Of a stretch of DNA of 27,233 nt, positions 1 to 9,369 are shown one piece after another. Under the pieces are notes generated by a model. That model was not told the DNA's origin and searched no databases. It was given only the letters and a program-made list of their open reading frames with translations. The position numbers and the translations under genes are program-made. This DNA is from Hyphomicrobiales bacterium (GTDB taxonomy: Bacteria > Pseudomonadota > Alphaproteobacteria > Rhizobiales > JALURZ01), in contig JALURZ010000156.1 of the NCBI GenBank assembly GCA_027058735.1, forward strand, positions 1 to 27,233, given 5' to 3'. The number at the start of each line of letters is the position of its first letter. Within the stretch, counting starts at the first letter, position 1.

Positions 1-783
1 CGCGTGGCGTGCGGATTTGAGCCACAGATCATCGGTGAAATAGGCATCGAACTGCGCGGCCACGAACCGGCTCTTTGAAAACTGATGGCCGGCGCGCATG
101 CGCCGGTAGACAAGATCGTCTTTTCGTGCCCTGGAAAAAACGACAATCGCTTCCGCGCCCATGGCCCCGTTCTTGGTGGCTCCAAATGACAGAATATCGA
201 CGCCGGCCCGCCAGGTGATATCGCCAGGCGCCACATCCAGCGCCACCAGCGCATTGGCGAACCGCGCGCCATCCATGTGCACCGCCATTGCATGCTCGCG
301 CGCGATTTCGCTGAGCGCTGCAATTTCCTCCGCGCGGTAGAGCGTGCCCACCTCGCTCGCCTGGGTCAGACTGAGCGCGGCCGGTCTGGGCAGATGGGCA
401 TTGTCCGGGTCGAAGCCGGCCAGCGTATCGCGCAAGGCCTGGGGCGCGATGCGGCCATTGCCCCCCTCGATGCCGATCAGCTTCGCGCCGCCGGTATAAA
501 ACTCCGAAGCGCCGCACTCATCGACCATGATATGCGCTTCGCCATGGCAGAAAACCGCGCCATAGGGCGGCGTCACACCGGCGATCGAAAGCGCATTGGC
601 CGCCGTGCCGGTAATGAGCAGCAGGACATCGACATCGGTTTCGAAAATCTCCGCGAACCGGGCTTCGACGCGGCGCGTGAGATCATCCGCGCCATAAGAC
701 ATGGCCGGCCCGCGATTGGCCCGCTGGATGGCCTCCATGATCTCGTCATGAACGCCAGAACTGTTGTCGCTGGCAAAAAACAT
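1..783 (-). CDS. Threonine aldolase-like PLP enzyme (beta-eliminating lyase family), 3' end cut by window edge
   Basis: The 261 visible codons match the low-specificity L-threonine aldolase / beta-eliminating lyase family (fold-type I PLP enzymes that split L-threonine or allo-threonine to glycine and acetaldehyde). The N-terminus MFFASDNSSGVHDEIMEA has the family SDN motif, and SYGADDLT and AVHMDGARFANA follow. The segment SFGATKNGAMGAEA holds the expected Schiff-base lysine, K204. The C-terminal part lies beyond position 1. The ATG at 783 is preceded by GGAGG at 791-795 with 7-nt spacing. It starts 18 nt after the stop of the S9 peptidase on the same strand, so the two are probably co-transcribed. 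Substrate preference cannot be read from the sequence; a related aldolase specificity is possible. The protein should be cytosolic because no signal peptide is seen. Confidence 0.88.
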   Translation of the reverse strand, partial: MFFASDNSSGVHDEIMEAIQRANRGPAMSYGADDLTRRVEARFAEIFETDVDVLLLITGTAANALSIAGVTPPYGAVFCHGEAHIMVDECGASEFYTGGAKLIGIEGGNGRIAPQALRDTLAGFDPDNAHLPRPAALSLTQASEVGTLYRAEEIAALSEIAREHAMAVHMDGARFANALVALDVAPGDITWRAGVDILSFGATKNGAMGAEAIVVFSRARKDDLVYRRMRAGHQFSKSRFVAAQFDAYFTDDLWLKSARHA

Positions 784-801
784 GGACGCGCCTCCGGTCT
801 T

Positions 802-2754
802 TCAATCCATATTGGCAATGACAAGATCGGGCAAGGGCTCGCCCACATCAAGCCCGAAGATGCGGGCGTAAAAGGCATATTCGCTCTCCAGCGCGGCCTT
901 GATGTTGCGCGCCTGCCGGAAGCCATGGGCTTCGCCTTCGAATTCCAGATAGGCGACGGCGATGCCGCGTTCTTTCAGGCTTTGCACCATGGCGCGCGAC
1001 TGATCGGGGGGCACGACCTTGTCGTCACTGCCCTGAAAAAAGATTACCGGCGCGGACATCCTGTCCGCGTGAAACAGCGGCGAGCGGGCCCTGTAGACCG
1101 CTTCGGCCTTGTCCGGGTCGACGCCCAGCAGCGAATGGATATAGCCGGATTCGAATTTGTGGGTCAGGGCGGCAAGGCGTTCGAGGTCGGAAATCCCGTA
1201 ATAGGCCGCTCCCGCGGCAAACACATCATGAAATGCAAGCGCGCACAGAACCGTGTAGCCGCCCGCGCTGCCGCCGGAAATCAGCAGCCGGGCCGGATCG
1301 GCGAGCCCCTCTTTCGCCAGCCAGCGCGCACCGGCAACCACGTCCTCCACATCGGCAATGCCCCATCTGCCGTTGAGCGCGTTGCGATAGGCGCGGCCAT
1401 AGCCGAAGCTGCCGGCATAATCGACATCGAAATAGCCAAAACCCCGGCTGGTCCAGTACTGGATTTTCGGCTTGAAGCCGCGATCCGCCATGCCGGTGGG
1501 CCCGCCATGGGCCGACACGATCACCGGCGGCAACTCCGCTTCGGGCGCGCTGAACCGGCTGTTGACCGGCGGATAATACAGCCCGTGCGCATCGCGCCCC
1601 TCGCCGCCGGGGAAGGTCATCTGCCGGGGGTGCGAGATCATCCCGCCCGGCACATCGCTTTTCGCACCGCGCCGGATAAGCGTGATCGCGCATTCCCCCG
1701 GCACGCTCAGATCGAGCGCCACCACCGCGGGCGCCCGCGCGTCGTCGGCGCCGATCGCAACCACGCCCTGGCCACAGGCCCGCACATTGTCGATCTGGCT
1801 CAAGGCGCAGGGAACCGGCTCCAGACCGCCGCCGGACGCCGCGATGATCCCGAGGCGGTAGCGCCCGCCTTCGATATAGGATGCGGCAATCGCTCCGCTC
1901 TCCAGGATGGCGTAAGACGTCGTCGCGAGGCTCCACAGCGGGCGGGCGAATTCGGCTTCGCGCAGCACAAGCGGTTGCGTTTCGCTTCCATCCCACACCA
2001 TGAGATTGCCCCAGCCGCTGTCATCGGCAACAAAGACCAGTTTCCCGTCCGCCGTCCATTCGGGCTGGAAGGTGGCGGCATCGCCGCCCCCGGCGATTTT
2101 GCGGGCCGGCCCGATCCCCCCCTCCTCGTCGAGATCGGCGACGAACAGGGCGGCACTGTCCCACGGCATGTGCGGCAGATCCCAGGCGAGCCAGGCAAGC
2201 CGGCCGCCATCGCGCGACAACTGCGGGCTGGCGTAAAAATCCGCCCCCGAGACGAGCCGCACCGGCTGGCTGGGCGTGTCATTCAGCGCCACGCTGGCGA
2301 TGAAATTCCGCGCAAGGCCGCCCTCGCCGCCATGATGCTCGCCAACACACAGCAGCCGGCGGCGGCCGGGATCGGCGCAAATATCGGCGAACCGTGTCCC
2401 GGCCCCATCCGTGACGCGCCGCGCGTGGTCCTTGTCCACGATCCGGTAAATCTCCTGATCGGCCGCATTGACGGCAAACAGGCCAAGCGGCGTGACGGCG
2501 AATTCGCCGCCGCCATATTCATGCACCCGCGAGCGGGCCGAAAAGTCCCGGGGCAAGCAATCGGCAACGGTTCCATCGGCGTCACGGCACACGAGAACCG
2601 TTCGGCCCCGTTGCGCGGCGCGGGTTTCGGACCAGTAGACGGCACCGCCCTTCGCGCCGCAAAGGCCGAACCGCAATGTATCCCCGGCCACAACGTCGCC
2701 GTCTATCGGCGACACCCAGGTTCCGTATGCCGCGATTTGCCGGTCTTGAGCCAC
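802..2754 (-). CDS. S9-family serine peptidase (prolyl oligopeptidase / acylaminoacyl-peptidase type)
   Basis: The 650-residue protein has a long N-terminal beta-propeller-like part (about 1-390, with repeated blade motifs such as GRLAWLAWD and GKLVFVADD) and a C-terminal alpha/beta hydrolase domain. The catalytic triad is visible: Ser496 in GGSAGGY, an Asp in GSDDKVVPP (D577 or D578), and His610 in EGEAHGF. This is the S9 architecture, in which the propeller limits access to short peptides. There is no signal peptide, so a cytosolic peptidase of the S9C-like group is likely. The start is GTG at 2754, supported by AAGGGGG at 2760-2766 with 5-nt spacing; the ATG two bases upstream is in another frame. 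The threonine aldolase-like gene follows 18 nt downstream. Exact peptide specificity is unknown. Confidence 0.93.
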   Translation of the reverse strand: MAQDRQIAAYGTWVSPIDGDVVAGDTLRFGLCGAKGGAVYWSETRAAQRGRTVLVCRDADGTVADCLPRDFSARSRVHEYGGGEFAVTPLGLFAVNAADQEIYRIVDKDHARRVTDGAGTRFADICADPGRRRLLCVGEHHGGEGGLARNFIASVALNDTPSQPVRLVSGADFYASPQLSRDGGRLAWLAWDLPHMPWDSAALFVADLDEEGGIGPARKIAGGGDAATFQPEWTADGKLVFVADDSGWGNLMVWDGSETQPLVLREAEFARPLWSLATTSYAILESGAIAASYIEGGRYRLGIIAASGGGLEPVPCALSQIDNVRACGQGVVAIGADDARAPAVVALDLSVPGECAITLIRRGAKSDVPGGMISHPRQMTFPGGEGRDAHGLYYPPVNSRFSAPEAELPPVIVSAHGGPTGMADRGFKPKIQYWTSRGFGYFDVDYAGSFGYGRAYRNALNGRWGIADVEDVVAGARWLAKEGLADPARLLISGGSAGGYTVLCALAFHDVFAAGAAYYGISDLERLAALTHKFESGYIHSLLGVDPDKAEAVYRARSPLFHADRMSAPVIFFQGSDDKVVPPDQSRAMVQSLKERGIAVAYLEFEGEAHGFRQARNIKAALESEYAFYARIFGLDVGEPLPDLVIANMD

Positions 2755-2759
2755 ATGAT

Positions 2760-2766
2760 CCCCCTT
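2760..2766 (-). promoter_or_regulatory. Ribosome binding site deciding the GTG start of the S9 peptidase
   Basis: On the minus strand AAGGGGG lies 5 nt before the GTG at 2754. It supports the non-ATG start over a nearby out-of-frame ATG at 2756. Confidence 0.6.
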
Positions 2767-2864
2767 GTTCTGGTTTCGGCGATGGACGAAAGGTGAGGCT
2801 ATCGCGTCCGGATTGTGTCCACCATCTTGTAACGCGCGCGCATTTCTGGCATGTTTGGGTCGTG

Positions 2865-2887
2865 AAAGGACAGGGTCATTGTCCTTT
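2865..2887 (+). repeat. Short hairpin with following T-run in the gltB leader region
   Basis: AAAGGACA (2865-2872) and TGTCCTTT (2880-2887) are perfect 8-bp inverted arms around a 7-nt loop, with TTTT overlapping the 3' end on the plus strand. It may be a weak terminator or attenuator-like structure about 350 nt before gltB, or a protein-binding palindrome. The stem is AT-rich and short, so the function is unproven. Confidence 0.35.
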
Positions 2888-3230
2888 TCCGTCTCCTGTT
2901 ACCGGCCGGCACGGCGACACCACATCCCGCATTTGCTGGATGCGGTGATCAGGAGGGCAGCGGGGTCGGCGCGGAACATGCAAGGTCCGCTCGCCGCACA
3001 TTCCCGCAAGCCGTTGGGCGCGCCCTTTGTCGCGGCGGGCCGTTTCGGCTACGAGCGCAAGGGCTGACGTCAGGTCCGGTCAAGTAAAACGCTCAAATCG
3101 GCCCTGGTGGCCACATCCCGGGACACCTGCGGTGATTTTTCCGGGAACAACGGATGGCTTGCGCCGCCATTGGACTTTGTCGCGCAGGGCACTCGTGAAT
3201 TCACGCCGCAAGGGCGCGGTCGCGCGCCAG

Positions 3231-3236
3231 GGAGGT
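3231..3236 (+). promoter_or_regulatory. Ribosome binding site deciding the gltB GTG start
   Basis: GGAGGT lies 6 nt before the GTG at 3243. It is the best ribosome site in the open frame and places the start 42 codons before the conserved nucleophile cysteine, in keeping with the GltB propeptide length. Confidence 0.75.
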
Positions 3237-3242
3237 CTAGAC

Positions 3243-6200
3243 GTGGCAGGATCGGGAAGAAAACACGGCGCGAAACACCGCGCAGCGCGTCGCGGGGCGG
3301 CGCGCGGGACCATTCGGGGCCTGCCGAAGGCCCAGGGGCTCTATCGGCCCGGGCGCGAGCACGATGCCTGTGGTGTCGGTTTTATCGCCGACATGACCGC
3401 ACCGCCGTCGAACCAGACGATCCTGGACGGGTTGCAAATACTGGAAAACCTGACCCATCGCGGTGCGGTCGGCGCCGATCCGCTGTTTGGCGACGGCGCG
3501 GGGCTGACCAGCGCCATCCCGCACAGATTGTTCGTGGAAACCTGTGATTTCGATCTGCCCGAACCGGAACGATATGCGGTGGGGCAGTTTTTCCTGCCGC
3601 AGGACGAGGCCATGCGGCGGCACTGCGTTGAGATCATAGAGAAGGTCATCGCCGATGAGGGCCTGGTTGCTTTGGGCTGGCGCCCGGTGCCGGTGGACAA
3701 TTCCGGCCTGTCGCAGAGCGTTACCGACAGCGAACCGGCCCATGCCCAACTGTTTATCGAGCGCGGCAAGGACATTGCCGACACCGACGCCTTCGAGCGC
3801 CGGCTGCTGATCGCGCGCAAGGTGGCCTCAAACACCATCCATGCGCAGACCGATGGCCGCGACAACGGATTTTATGTCGTGTCCATGTCCGCGCGCACCA
3901 TTGTCTACAAGGGCATGTTCCTCGCCTATCAGTTGCGCGCCTATTACGGCGATCTGCGCGATGCGCGGTATGAATCGCGTTTCGCGATGGTGCATCAGAG
4001 ATTTTCCACCAACACGTTTCCCTCCTGGAACCTGGCCCACCCGTTCCGCATGGTCTCCCATAACGGCGAGATCAACACCCTGCGCGGCAATGTCAACTGG
4101 ATGGCGGCGCGTCAGGCCAGCGTGCGCTCCGAACTGTTCGGCGATGACATCTCCAAGCTGTGGCCCATCAGCTATGAAGGCCAGTCCGACACGGCGTGTT
4201 TCGACAACGCGCTCGAATTTCTGACCCGCGGCGGTTATTCCCTGCCCCATGCGGTCATGATGCTGATCCCCGAAGCCTGGGCGGGCAATCCGCTGATGGA
4301 TGAAACGCGGCGCGGCTTTTACGAGTATCACGCAGCCCTGATGGAGCCCTGGGACGGCCCCGCCGCCATGGCGTTCACTGACGGGCGCTATATCGGCGCG
4401 ACGCTGGACCGCAACGGCCTGCGTCCGGCGCGCTATGTCGAGCTTGACAATGGCCGGGTCATCATGGCGTCGGAAGCCGGCGTGCTGCCGGTCGATGAGG
4501 CACGGGTCGTGCGCAAATGGCGCCTGCAGCCCGGCAAGATGCTGTTGATCGACATGGAACAGGGGCGCATCATTTCCGATGATGAAATCAAGAGCAAGCT
4601 GGCTTCGCGCCATCCTTACCGCAAATGGCTCGACCGCACCCAGACCATTCTTGAAGACCTGCCGGTCGTGCGCCGCGCCACGCACAAGACGGACGCCTCC
4701 CTGCTGCAGCGCCAGCAGGCCTTCGGCTACACGCAGGAAGACATAAAGTTTCTGATGGAGCCCATGGCGACCACCGGGCAGGAACCGATCGGCTCCATGG
4801 GAACCGACACGCCCATTTCGGTGCTGTCCGACCGCCCCAAGCTGCTGTACACCTATTTCAAGCAGAATTTCGCGCAAGTGACCAACCCGCCGATCGACCC
4901 GATCCGCGAGGATCTGGTAATGTCGCTGGTGTCGTTCATCGGCCCGCGGCCGAACCTGTTCGACCTCAAAGGCCTGTCGCGGGTCAAGCGGCTCGAGGTG
5001 CGCCAGCCCATCCTGAGCAATGACGATCTGGAAAAGATCCGCATGATCGGCGAAGTCGCCGACAACGCCTTCCAGACGCAGACCCTCGACATCACCTATC
5101 CCGCCGGCGAGGGCGCGGACGGCATGACCCCGGCGCTCAAGCGCCTGCGCGCGGACGCCGAGGCCGCGGTGTCCCGGGGCAACAACATCATCATCCTGTC
5201 GGATCGCGACATCGGGCCCGGCGCCGTCGCCATACCCGCGCTGTTGGCGACGGCGGCGGTGCATCATCACCTGATCCGCAAGGGCCTGCGCACATCGGTC
5301 GGCCTGGTGGTGGAGACGGGCGAAGCGCGCGAGGTGCATCACTTCTGCGTGCTGGCCGGCTATGGCGCGGAGGCCATCAATCCGTATCTCGCCTTTGAAA
5401 CCCTGCACGCCATGATCGACGAACTCCACGAGGATCTGTCGCACGAAAAAATCGTCAGCCGTTATATCAAGGCCATCAACAAGGGCATTTTGAAAGTAAT
5501 GTCCAAAATGGGGATCTCCACCTATCAGTCCTATTGCGGCGCCCAGATTTTCGATGCGGTGGGGCTGAACAGCGCCTTTGTGGATGCGTTCTTTTTCGGC
5601 ACCGCCACAACGATAGAAGGGGTCGGCCTGAAGGAAGTGTCGCAGGAAACCCTGCGGCGTCACGCCGATGCGTTTGGCAGCGCCCGGATCTATCGCGACG
5701 TTCTCGATGTCGGCGGCGAATACGCTTTTCGCCTGCGCGGGGAACAGCATATGTGGCGGCCCGAACTGGTCGCGGCCCTGCAGCACGCGGTGCGCGGCGA
5801 GAACTTCGAGACCTATAGCGCGTTCGCCGAAATGGTGAACGATCAGGCCGCCCACCTGTTCACCATTCGCGGCCTGTTTGAGCTGCGCAAGAGCGGACGC
5901 GAGCCGGTCGCGCTGGAGGATGTCGAGCCGGCATCCGAGATCGTCAAACGCTTTTCCACCGGCGCCATGTCGTTCGGCTCGATCAGCCGCGAAGCGCATG
6001 GCACGCTGGCGATCGCCATGAACCGCATCGGCGGCAAGTCCAATACCGGCGAGGGCGGCGAACAGCCCGACCGCTTCAAGCCGATGGCCAATGGCGATTC
6101 TCTGCGCTCGGCCATCAAGCAGGTCGCCTCCGGCCGGTTCGGCGTCACCACCGAATACCTGGTCAATTCCGACGTGATGCAGATCAAGATCGCGCAAGGC

Positions 6201-7958
6201 GCGAAACCCGGCGAGGGCGGACAACTGCCCGGCCACAAGGTCGACGCCACGATTGCCCAGGTGCGCCACTCAACGCCGGGGGTCGGCCTCATCTCGCCGC
6301 CGCCGCATCACGATATCTATTCGATCGAGGACCTGGCGCAGCTCATCTTCGATCTCAAGAACGTCAATCCGCAAGGCGATGTCAGCGTCAAGCTGGTCTC
6401 CGAAGTCGGGGTCGGCACGGTGGCCGCCGGCGTCACCAAGGCGCGCGCCGACCACATCACCATTTCCGGGTTTGAAGGCGGCACCGGCGCCAGCCCGCTG
6501 ACCTCGATCAAACATGCCGGCTCGCCCTGGGAGATCGGCCTTGCCGAGACCCACCAGACGCTCGTGCTCAACCGGCTGCGCGGGCGGGTCGCGCTGCAGG
6601 TGGACGGGGGCCTGCGCACCGGGCGCGATGTGGTCGTCGGCGCGCTGCTGGGGGCCGATGAATTCGGGTTCGCCACCGCGCCGCTCGTTGCCGCCGGCTG
6701 CCTGATGATGCGCAAGTGCCACCTGAACACCTGTCCGGTCGGCATCGCCACCCAGGACCGCATGTTGCGCAAGCGCTTCCGGGGAACGCCGGAACATGTC
6801 ATCAATTATTTCTTCTTTGTCGCCGAGGAAGTGCGCCAAATCATGGCCGAACTCGGGTTCACCCGGTTCGACGACATGATCGGCCAGACCGATATCCTCG
6901 ATACCCGCAAGGCGCTCGATCACTGGAAGAGCGAAGGGCTGGACTTCAGCCGCCTGTTTCACAAGCCCGACATGCCCGATGACGTCGCGATCCATCATTG
7001 CGAGCGCCAGATCCATCATATCGACGATGTGCTCGACCGCACGCTGATAAAGAAGGCAAAAGACGCGCTGGAGAAATCGAAGCCGGTCAAGATCGAGGCG
7101 GAGATTCGCAATACCGACCGCACGACGGGCGCCATGCTGTCGGGCGAGATCGCCCGGCGCTACGGCCATGCGGGGCTGGGGGAGGATACGATCTGGGTTT
7201 CGCTTCGCGGCCAGGCCGGGCAGAGCTTCGGCGCGTTTGCCGCGCACGGCCTGACGCTCGATCTGCAGGGCGAGGCCAATGACTATGTGGGCAAGGGACT
7301 GTCGGGGGGGCGGCTGATCGTGCGCCCCCCCGACGATTCGCGGATCGCTGCGGGGGAAAACATCATCGTCGGCAATACGGTGCTTTATGGCGCGATCACG
7401 GGTGAATGTTATTTCAGCGGCGTCGCCGGGGAGCGCTTCGCGGTGCGCAATTCCGGCGCCATCGCTGTCGTCGAGGGCACGGGCGATCATGGCTGCGAAT
7501 ACATGACCGGCGGCGTCGTCGTGGTGATCGGCCAGACGGGGCGCAATTTCGCGGCCGGCATGAGCGGCGGCATCGCCTATGTCCTTGACGAGGCCGGTGA
7601 TTTTCCGCGCCGCTGCAATCTTTCCATGGTCGAGCTCGAACCCATCGGCGCGGAAGACGACCTCATGGAGGAACTGCATCACCAGGGCGGCGATCTGGAG
7701 ACCCACGGCATGGTCGATGTCAACGCGGATCTGGACCGGTTCGATTCCGAACGGCTGCGCCAGATCATCGAGAACCACCTTCGCTATACCGGCTCCCTAA
7801 GGGCCCGCGATATCCTGGATAGCTGGGAGGCCAGCGTAAAGAAATTCGTCAAGGTGATGCCGCTGGAATACCGCCGGGCGCTGGAGGAACTGGCGCGCAA
7901 GGCCGATCAGCGCCAACATGTGGACGAGCAGCCGGAGCGCATGCGCGATCATGGGTAA
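3243..7958 (+). CDS. gltB: Glutamate synthase (NADPH), large alpha subunit
   Basis: At 1571 residues this is a full-length bacterial GOGAT alpha subunit. It releases ammonia from glutamine and uses it to turn 2-oxoglutarate into glutamate, with electrons from GltD. The class-II amidotransferase domain begins at Cys43 (HDACGVGF), which becomes the N-terminal nucleophile after removal of a 42-residue propeptide. A central domain follows (about 480-790), then the FMN synthase domain (about 830-1210) with SFGSISREAH, GEGGEQPDRF and the [3Fe-4S] ligands C1153, C1159 and C1164. The C-terminal GXGXG beta-helix (about 1270-1480) shows GDHGCEYMTGGVVVVIGQTG. The frame is open upstream to 3027, but GTG at 3243 has the best ribosome site. 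The propeptide is unusually rich in Arg, Lys and Ala. The stop overlaps gltD by 8 nt, so translation is probably coupled. Confidence 0.98.
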   Translation: MAGSGRKHGAKHRAARRGAARGTIRGLPKAQGLYRPGREHDACGVGFIADMTAPPSNQTILDGLQILENLTHRGAVGADPLFGDGAGLTSAIPHRLFVETCDFDLPEPERYAVGQFFLPQDEAMRRHCVEIIEKVIADEGLVALGWRPVPVDNSGLSQSVTDSEPAHAQLFIERGKDIADTDAFERRLLIARKVASNTIHAQTDGRDNGFYVVSMSARTIVYKGMFLAYQLRAYYGDLRDARYESRFAMVHQRFSTNTFPSWNLAHPFRMVSHNGEINTLRGNVNWMAARQASVRSELFGDDISKLWPISYEGQSDTACFDNALEFLTRGGYSLPHAVMMLIPEAWAGNPLMDETRRGFYEYHAALMEPWDGPAAMAFTDGRYIGATLDRNGLRPARYVELDNGRVIMASEAGVLPVDEARVVRKWRLQPGKMLLIDMEQGRIISDDEIKSKLASRHPYRKWLDRTQTILEDLPVVRRATHKTDASLLQRQQAFGYTQEDIKFLMEPMATTGQEPIGSMGTDTPISVLSDRPKLLYTYFKQNFAQVTNPPIDPIREDLVMSLVSFIGPRPNLFDLKGLSRVKRLEVRQPILSNDDLEKIRMIGEVADNAFQTQTLDITYPAGEGADGMTPALKRLRADAEAAVSRGNNIIILSDRDIGPGAVAIPALLATAAVHHHLIRKGLRTSVGLVVETGEAREVHHFCVLAGYGAEAINPYLAFETLHAMIDELHEDLSHEKIVSRYIKAINKGILKVMSKMGISTYQSYCGAQIFDAVGLNSAFVDAFFFGTATTIEGVGLKEVSQETLRRHADAFGSARIYRDVLDVGGEYAFRLRGEQHMWRPELVAALQHAVRGENFETYSAFAEMVNDQAAHLFTIRGLFELRKSGREPVALEDVEPASEIVKRFSTGAMSFGSISREAHGTLAIAMNRIGGKSNTGEGGEQPDRFKPMANGDSLRSAIKQVASGRFGVTTEYLVNSDVMQIKIAQGAKPGEGGQLPGHKVDATIAQVRHSTPGVGLISPPPHHDIYSIEDLAQLIFDLKNVNPQGDVSVKLVSEVGVGTVAAGVTKARADHITISGFEGGTGASPLTSIKHAGSPWEIGLAETHQTLVLNRLRGRVALQVDGGLRTGRDVVVGALLGADEFGFATAPLVAAGCLMMRKCHLNTCPVGIATQDRMLRKRFRGTPEHVINYFFFVAEEVRQIMAELGFTRFDDMIGQTDILDTRKALDHWKSEGLDFSRLFHKPDMPDDVAIHHCERQIHHIDDVLDRTLIKKAKDALEKSKPVKIEAEIRNTDRTTGAMLSGEIARRYGHAGLGEDTIWVSLRGQAGQSFGAFAAHGLTLDLQGEANDYVGKGLSGGRLIVRPPDDSRIAAGENIIVGNTVLYGAITGECYFSGVAGERFAVRNSGAIAVVEGTGDHGCEYMTGGVVVVIGQTGRNFAAGMSGGIAYVLDEAGDFPRRCNLSMVELEPIGAEDDLMEELHHQGGDLETHGMVDVNADLDRFDSERLRQIIENHLRYTGSLRARDILDSWEASVKKFVKVMPLEYRRALEELARKADQRQHVDEQPERMRDHG

Positions 7959-9369
7959 GGTAACCGGATTTCTCGAGATCGCCCGCCACGAGCGGACCTA
8001 CAAGCCGGTGGCCGACCGGATTCGCCACTTTCGTGAATTCGTCATTCCCCTCGATGAGCGCGAAGTTGGCGATCAGGCGGCACGGTGCATGGATTGCGGC
8101 ATTCCCTTCTGCCATACAGGGTGCCCGGTCAACAACCAGATCCCCGACTGGAACGATCTTGTCTACAAGGGCGACTGGCGGCGCGCGGCGCACAACCTTC
8201 ATTCGACCAACAATTTTCCCGAGATCACCGGGCGCGTCTGTCCTGCCCCTTGCGAAGAAGCCTGCACCTTGAACATCGAAGACATTCCGGTCACCATCAA
8301 GACCGTGGAATGCGCCATCGCGGACAAGGCGCTGGAGAACGGGTGGGTGAGCCCGCAGCCGGCTCGCGAAAAGACCGGTAAGAGTGTCGCCATCGTCGGC
8401 TCGGGCCCCGCCGGCCTGGCCGCGGCCCAGCAGCTCGCCCGCGCCGGCCATGATGTTCATGTGTTCGAGAAAAACGCCAGGCCCGGCGGATTGCTGCGCT
8501 ACGGCATTCCCGATTTCAAGATGGAAAAACACCTGCTCGACCGCCGCGTGGAGCAGATGTGCGCCGAAGGCGTCACGTTTCACTGCAACAGCCTGGTTGG
8601 CGTTGATATCACCGCGCAGGCCCTGGAGCGCGATCACGATGCGATCCTGCTGAGCGGCGGGGCGGAAAAACCCCGTGATCTGCCCGTCGAAGGCGCTGAG
8701 TTGGACGGGATTCACTACGCCATGGACTTTCTGGCCCAGCAGAATCGCCGCATCAGTGGCGAGGAGCTTGGCGATGTCGTGGAGATTACGGCCGGTGGCA
8801 AGCATGTTGTGGTTATCGGCGGCGGTGATACCGGGTCCGACTGCATCGGCACATCGTTTCGTCAGGGTGCGCTTTCGGTCACCCAACTTGAAATTCTGCC
8901 CCAACCGCCGCTGAAGGAAGACAAGGCGCTGACCTGGCCGGACTGGCCGGTGAAATTGCGCACCTCGACAAGTCAGGAGGAAGGCGCGGAGCGTGAATTT
9001 TCGGTGATGACGACCCGGTTTTCCGGCGTCAATGGCAAGGTGACGACCCTGCATTGTGTGCGGGTCGATGCCAATCTCAAGCCGGTGGACGGCGAACAGT
9101 TCGAGATCCGCGCCGATCTCGTTCTGCTCGCCATGGGGTTCGTGCACCCGGTGCATGAGGGTTTGCTGGCCGATCTGGCGGTGGCGCTCGATGCGCGCGG
9201 CAATGTGAAGGCAAGCGATGCCGACTATCGCACGTCGCGCGACAATGTTTTCGTTGCCGGCGACATGCGCCGCGGCCAGTCACTCGTGGTGTGGGCGATC
9301 CGCGAGGGCCGCCAGGCGGCGCGCGCCATCGATTTGCACCTGATGGGCGCCTCCGCCCTGGCGCGTTAG
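7951..9369 (+). CDS. gltD: Glutamate synthase (NADPH), small beta subunit
   Basis: This 472-residue FAD protein takes electrons from NADPH and passes them through iron-sulfur clusters to GltB. Cluster cysteines lie at C46, C49, C54, C58 and C97, C101, C105. The FAD dinucleotide fold has GSGPAG at 150-155, and the NADPH fold has GGGDTG at 290-295. The ATG at 7951 overlaps the gltB stop (ATGGGTAA, 8 nt), typical of coupled gltBD; an upstream in-frame ATG at 7918 would lengthen the overlap and adds non-conserved residues. The C-terminal ATG-FAD motif (GDMRRGQSLVVWAIREGRQAAR) is intact. The final codon and the TAG stop fall inside the left arm of a large inverted repeat. The protein still seems full length. 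Confidence 0.98.
   Translation: MGKVTGFLEIARHERTYKPVADRIRHFREFVIPLDEREVGDQAARCMDCGIPFCHTGCPVNNQIPDWNDLVYKGDWRRAAHNLHSTNNFPEITGRVCPAPCEEACTLNIEDIPVTIKTVECAIADKALENGWVSPQPAREKTGKSVAIVGSGPAGLAAAQQLARAGHDVHVFEKNARPGGLLRYGIPDFKMEKHLLDRRVEQMCAEGVTFHCNSLVGVDITAQALERDHDAILLSGGAEKPRDLPVEGAELDGIHYAMDFLAQQNRRISGEELGDVVEITAGGKHVVVIGGGDTGSDCIGTSFRQGALSVTQLEILPQPPLKEDKALTWPDWPVKLRTSTSQEEGAEREFSVMTTRFSGVNGKVTTLHCVRVDANLKPVDGEQFEIRADLVLLAMGFVHPVHEGLLADLAVALDARGNVKASDADYRTSRDNVFVAGDMRRGQSLVVWAIREGRQAARAIDLHLMGASALAR

Larger units (their letters stand above)
2755..3242. other. Divergent intergenic region (488 bp) between the peptidase and gltB
   Basis: The region separates the minus-strand peptidase from plus-strand gltB and should hold both promoters. 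Short open frames on the plus strand (2765-3067, and the upstream extension of the gltB frame from 3027) look non-coding: low-complexity arginine-rich translations, no family resemblance and no good ribosome site. One clear hairpin lies at 2865-2887. I looked for a sigma-54 promoter (GGCAC-N5-TTGC type), as nitrogen control might use, and saw no convincing match. No classical -35/-10 pair stands out. Confidence 0.5.

Noticed and set aside
277..2796. 839-codon open frame on the plus strand opposite the S9 peptidase
   Set aside because: It is the shadow of the peptidase and aldolase genes in GC-rich codon usage; its translation has no recognisable motif while the opposite frame has an intact catalytic triad.
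2765..3067. 100-codon open frame in the gap before gltB
   Set aside because: No good ribosome site, mixed low-information translation and no family resemblance; overlaps the presumed promoter region.
3828..6269. 813-codon minus-strand open frame inside gltB (and another at 6270-7778)
   Set aside because: Antisense shadow of a certain gene; His/Gly/Arg/Ala-rich translation without domains.
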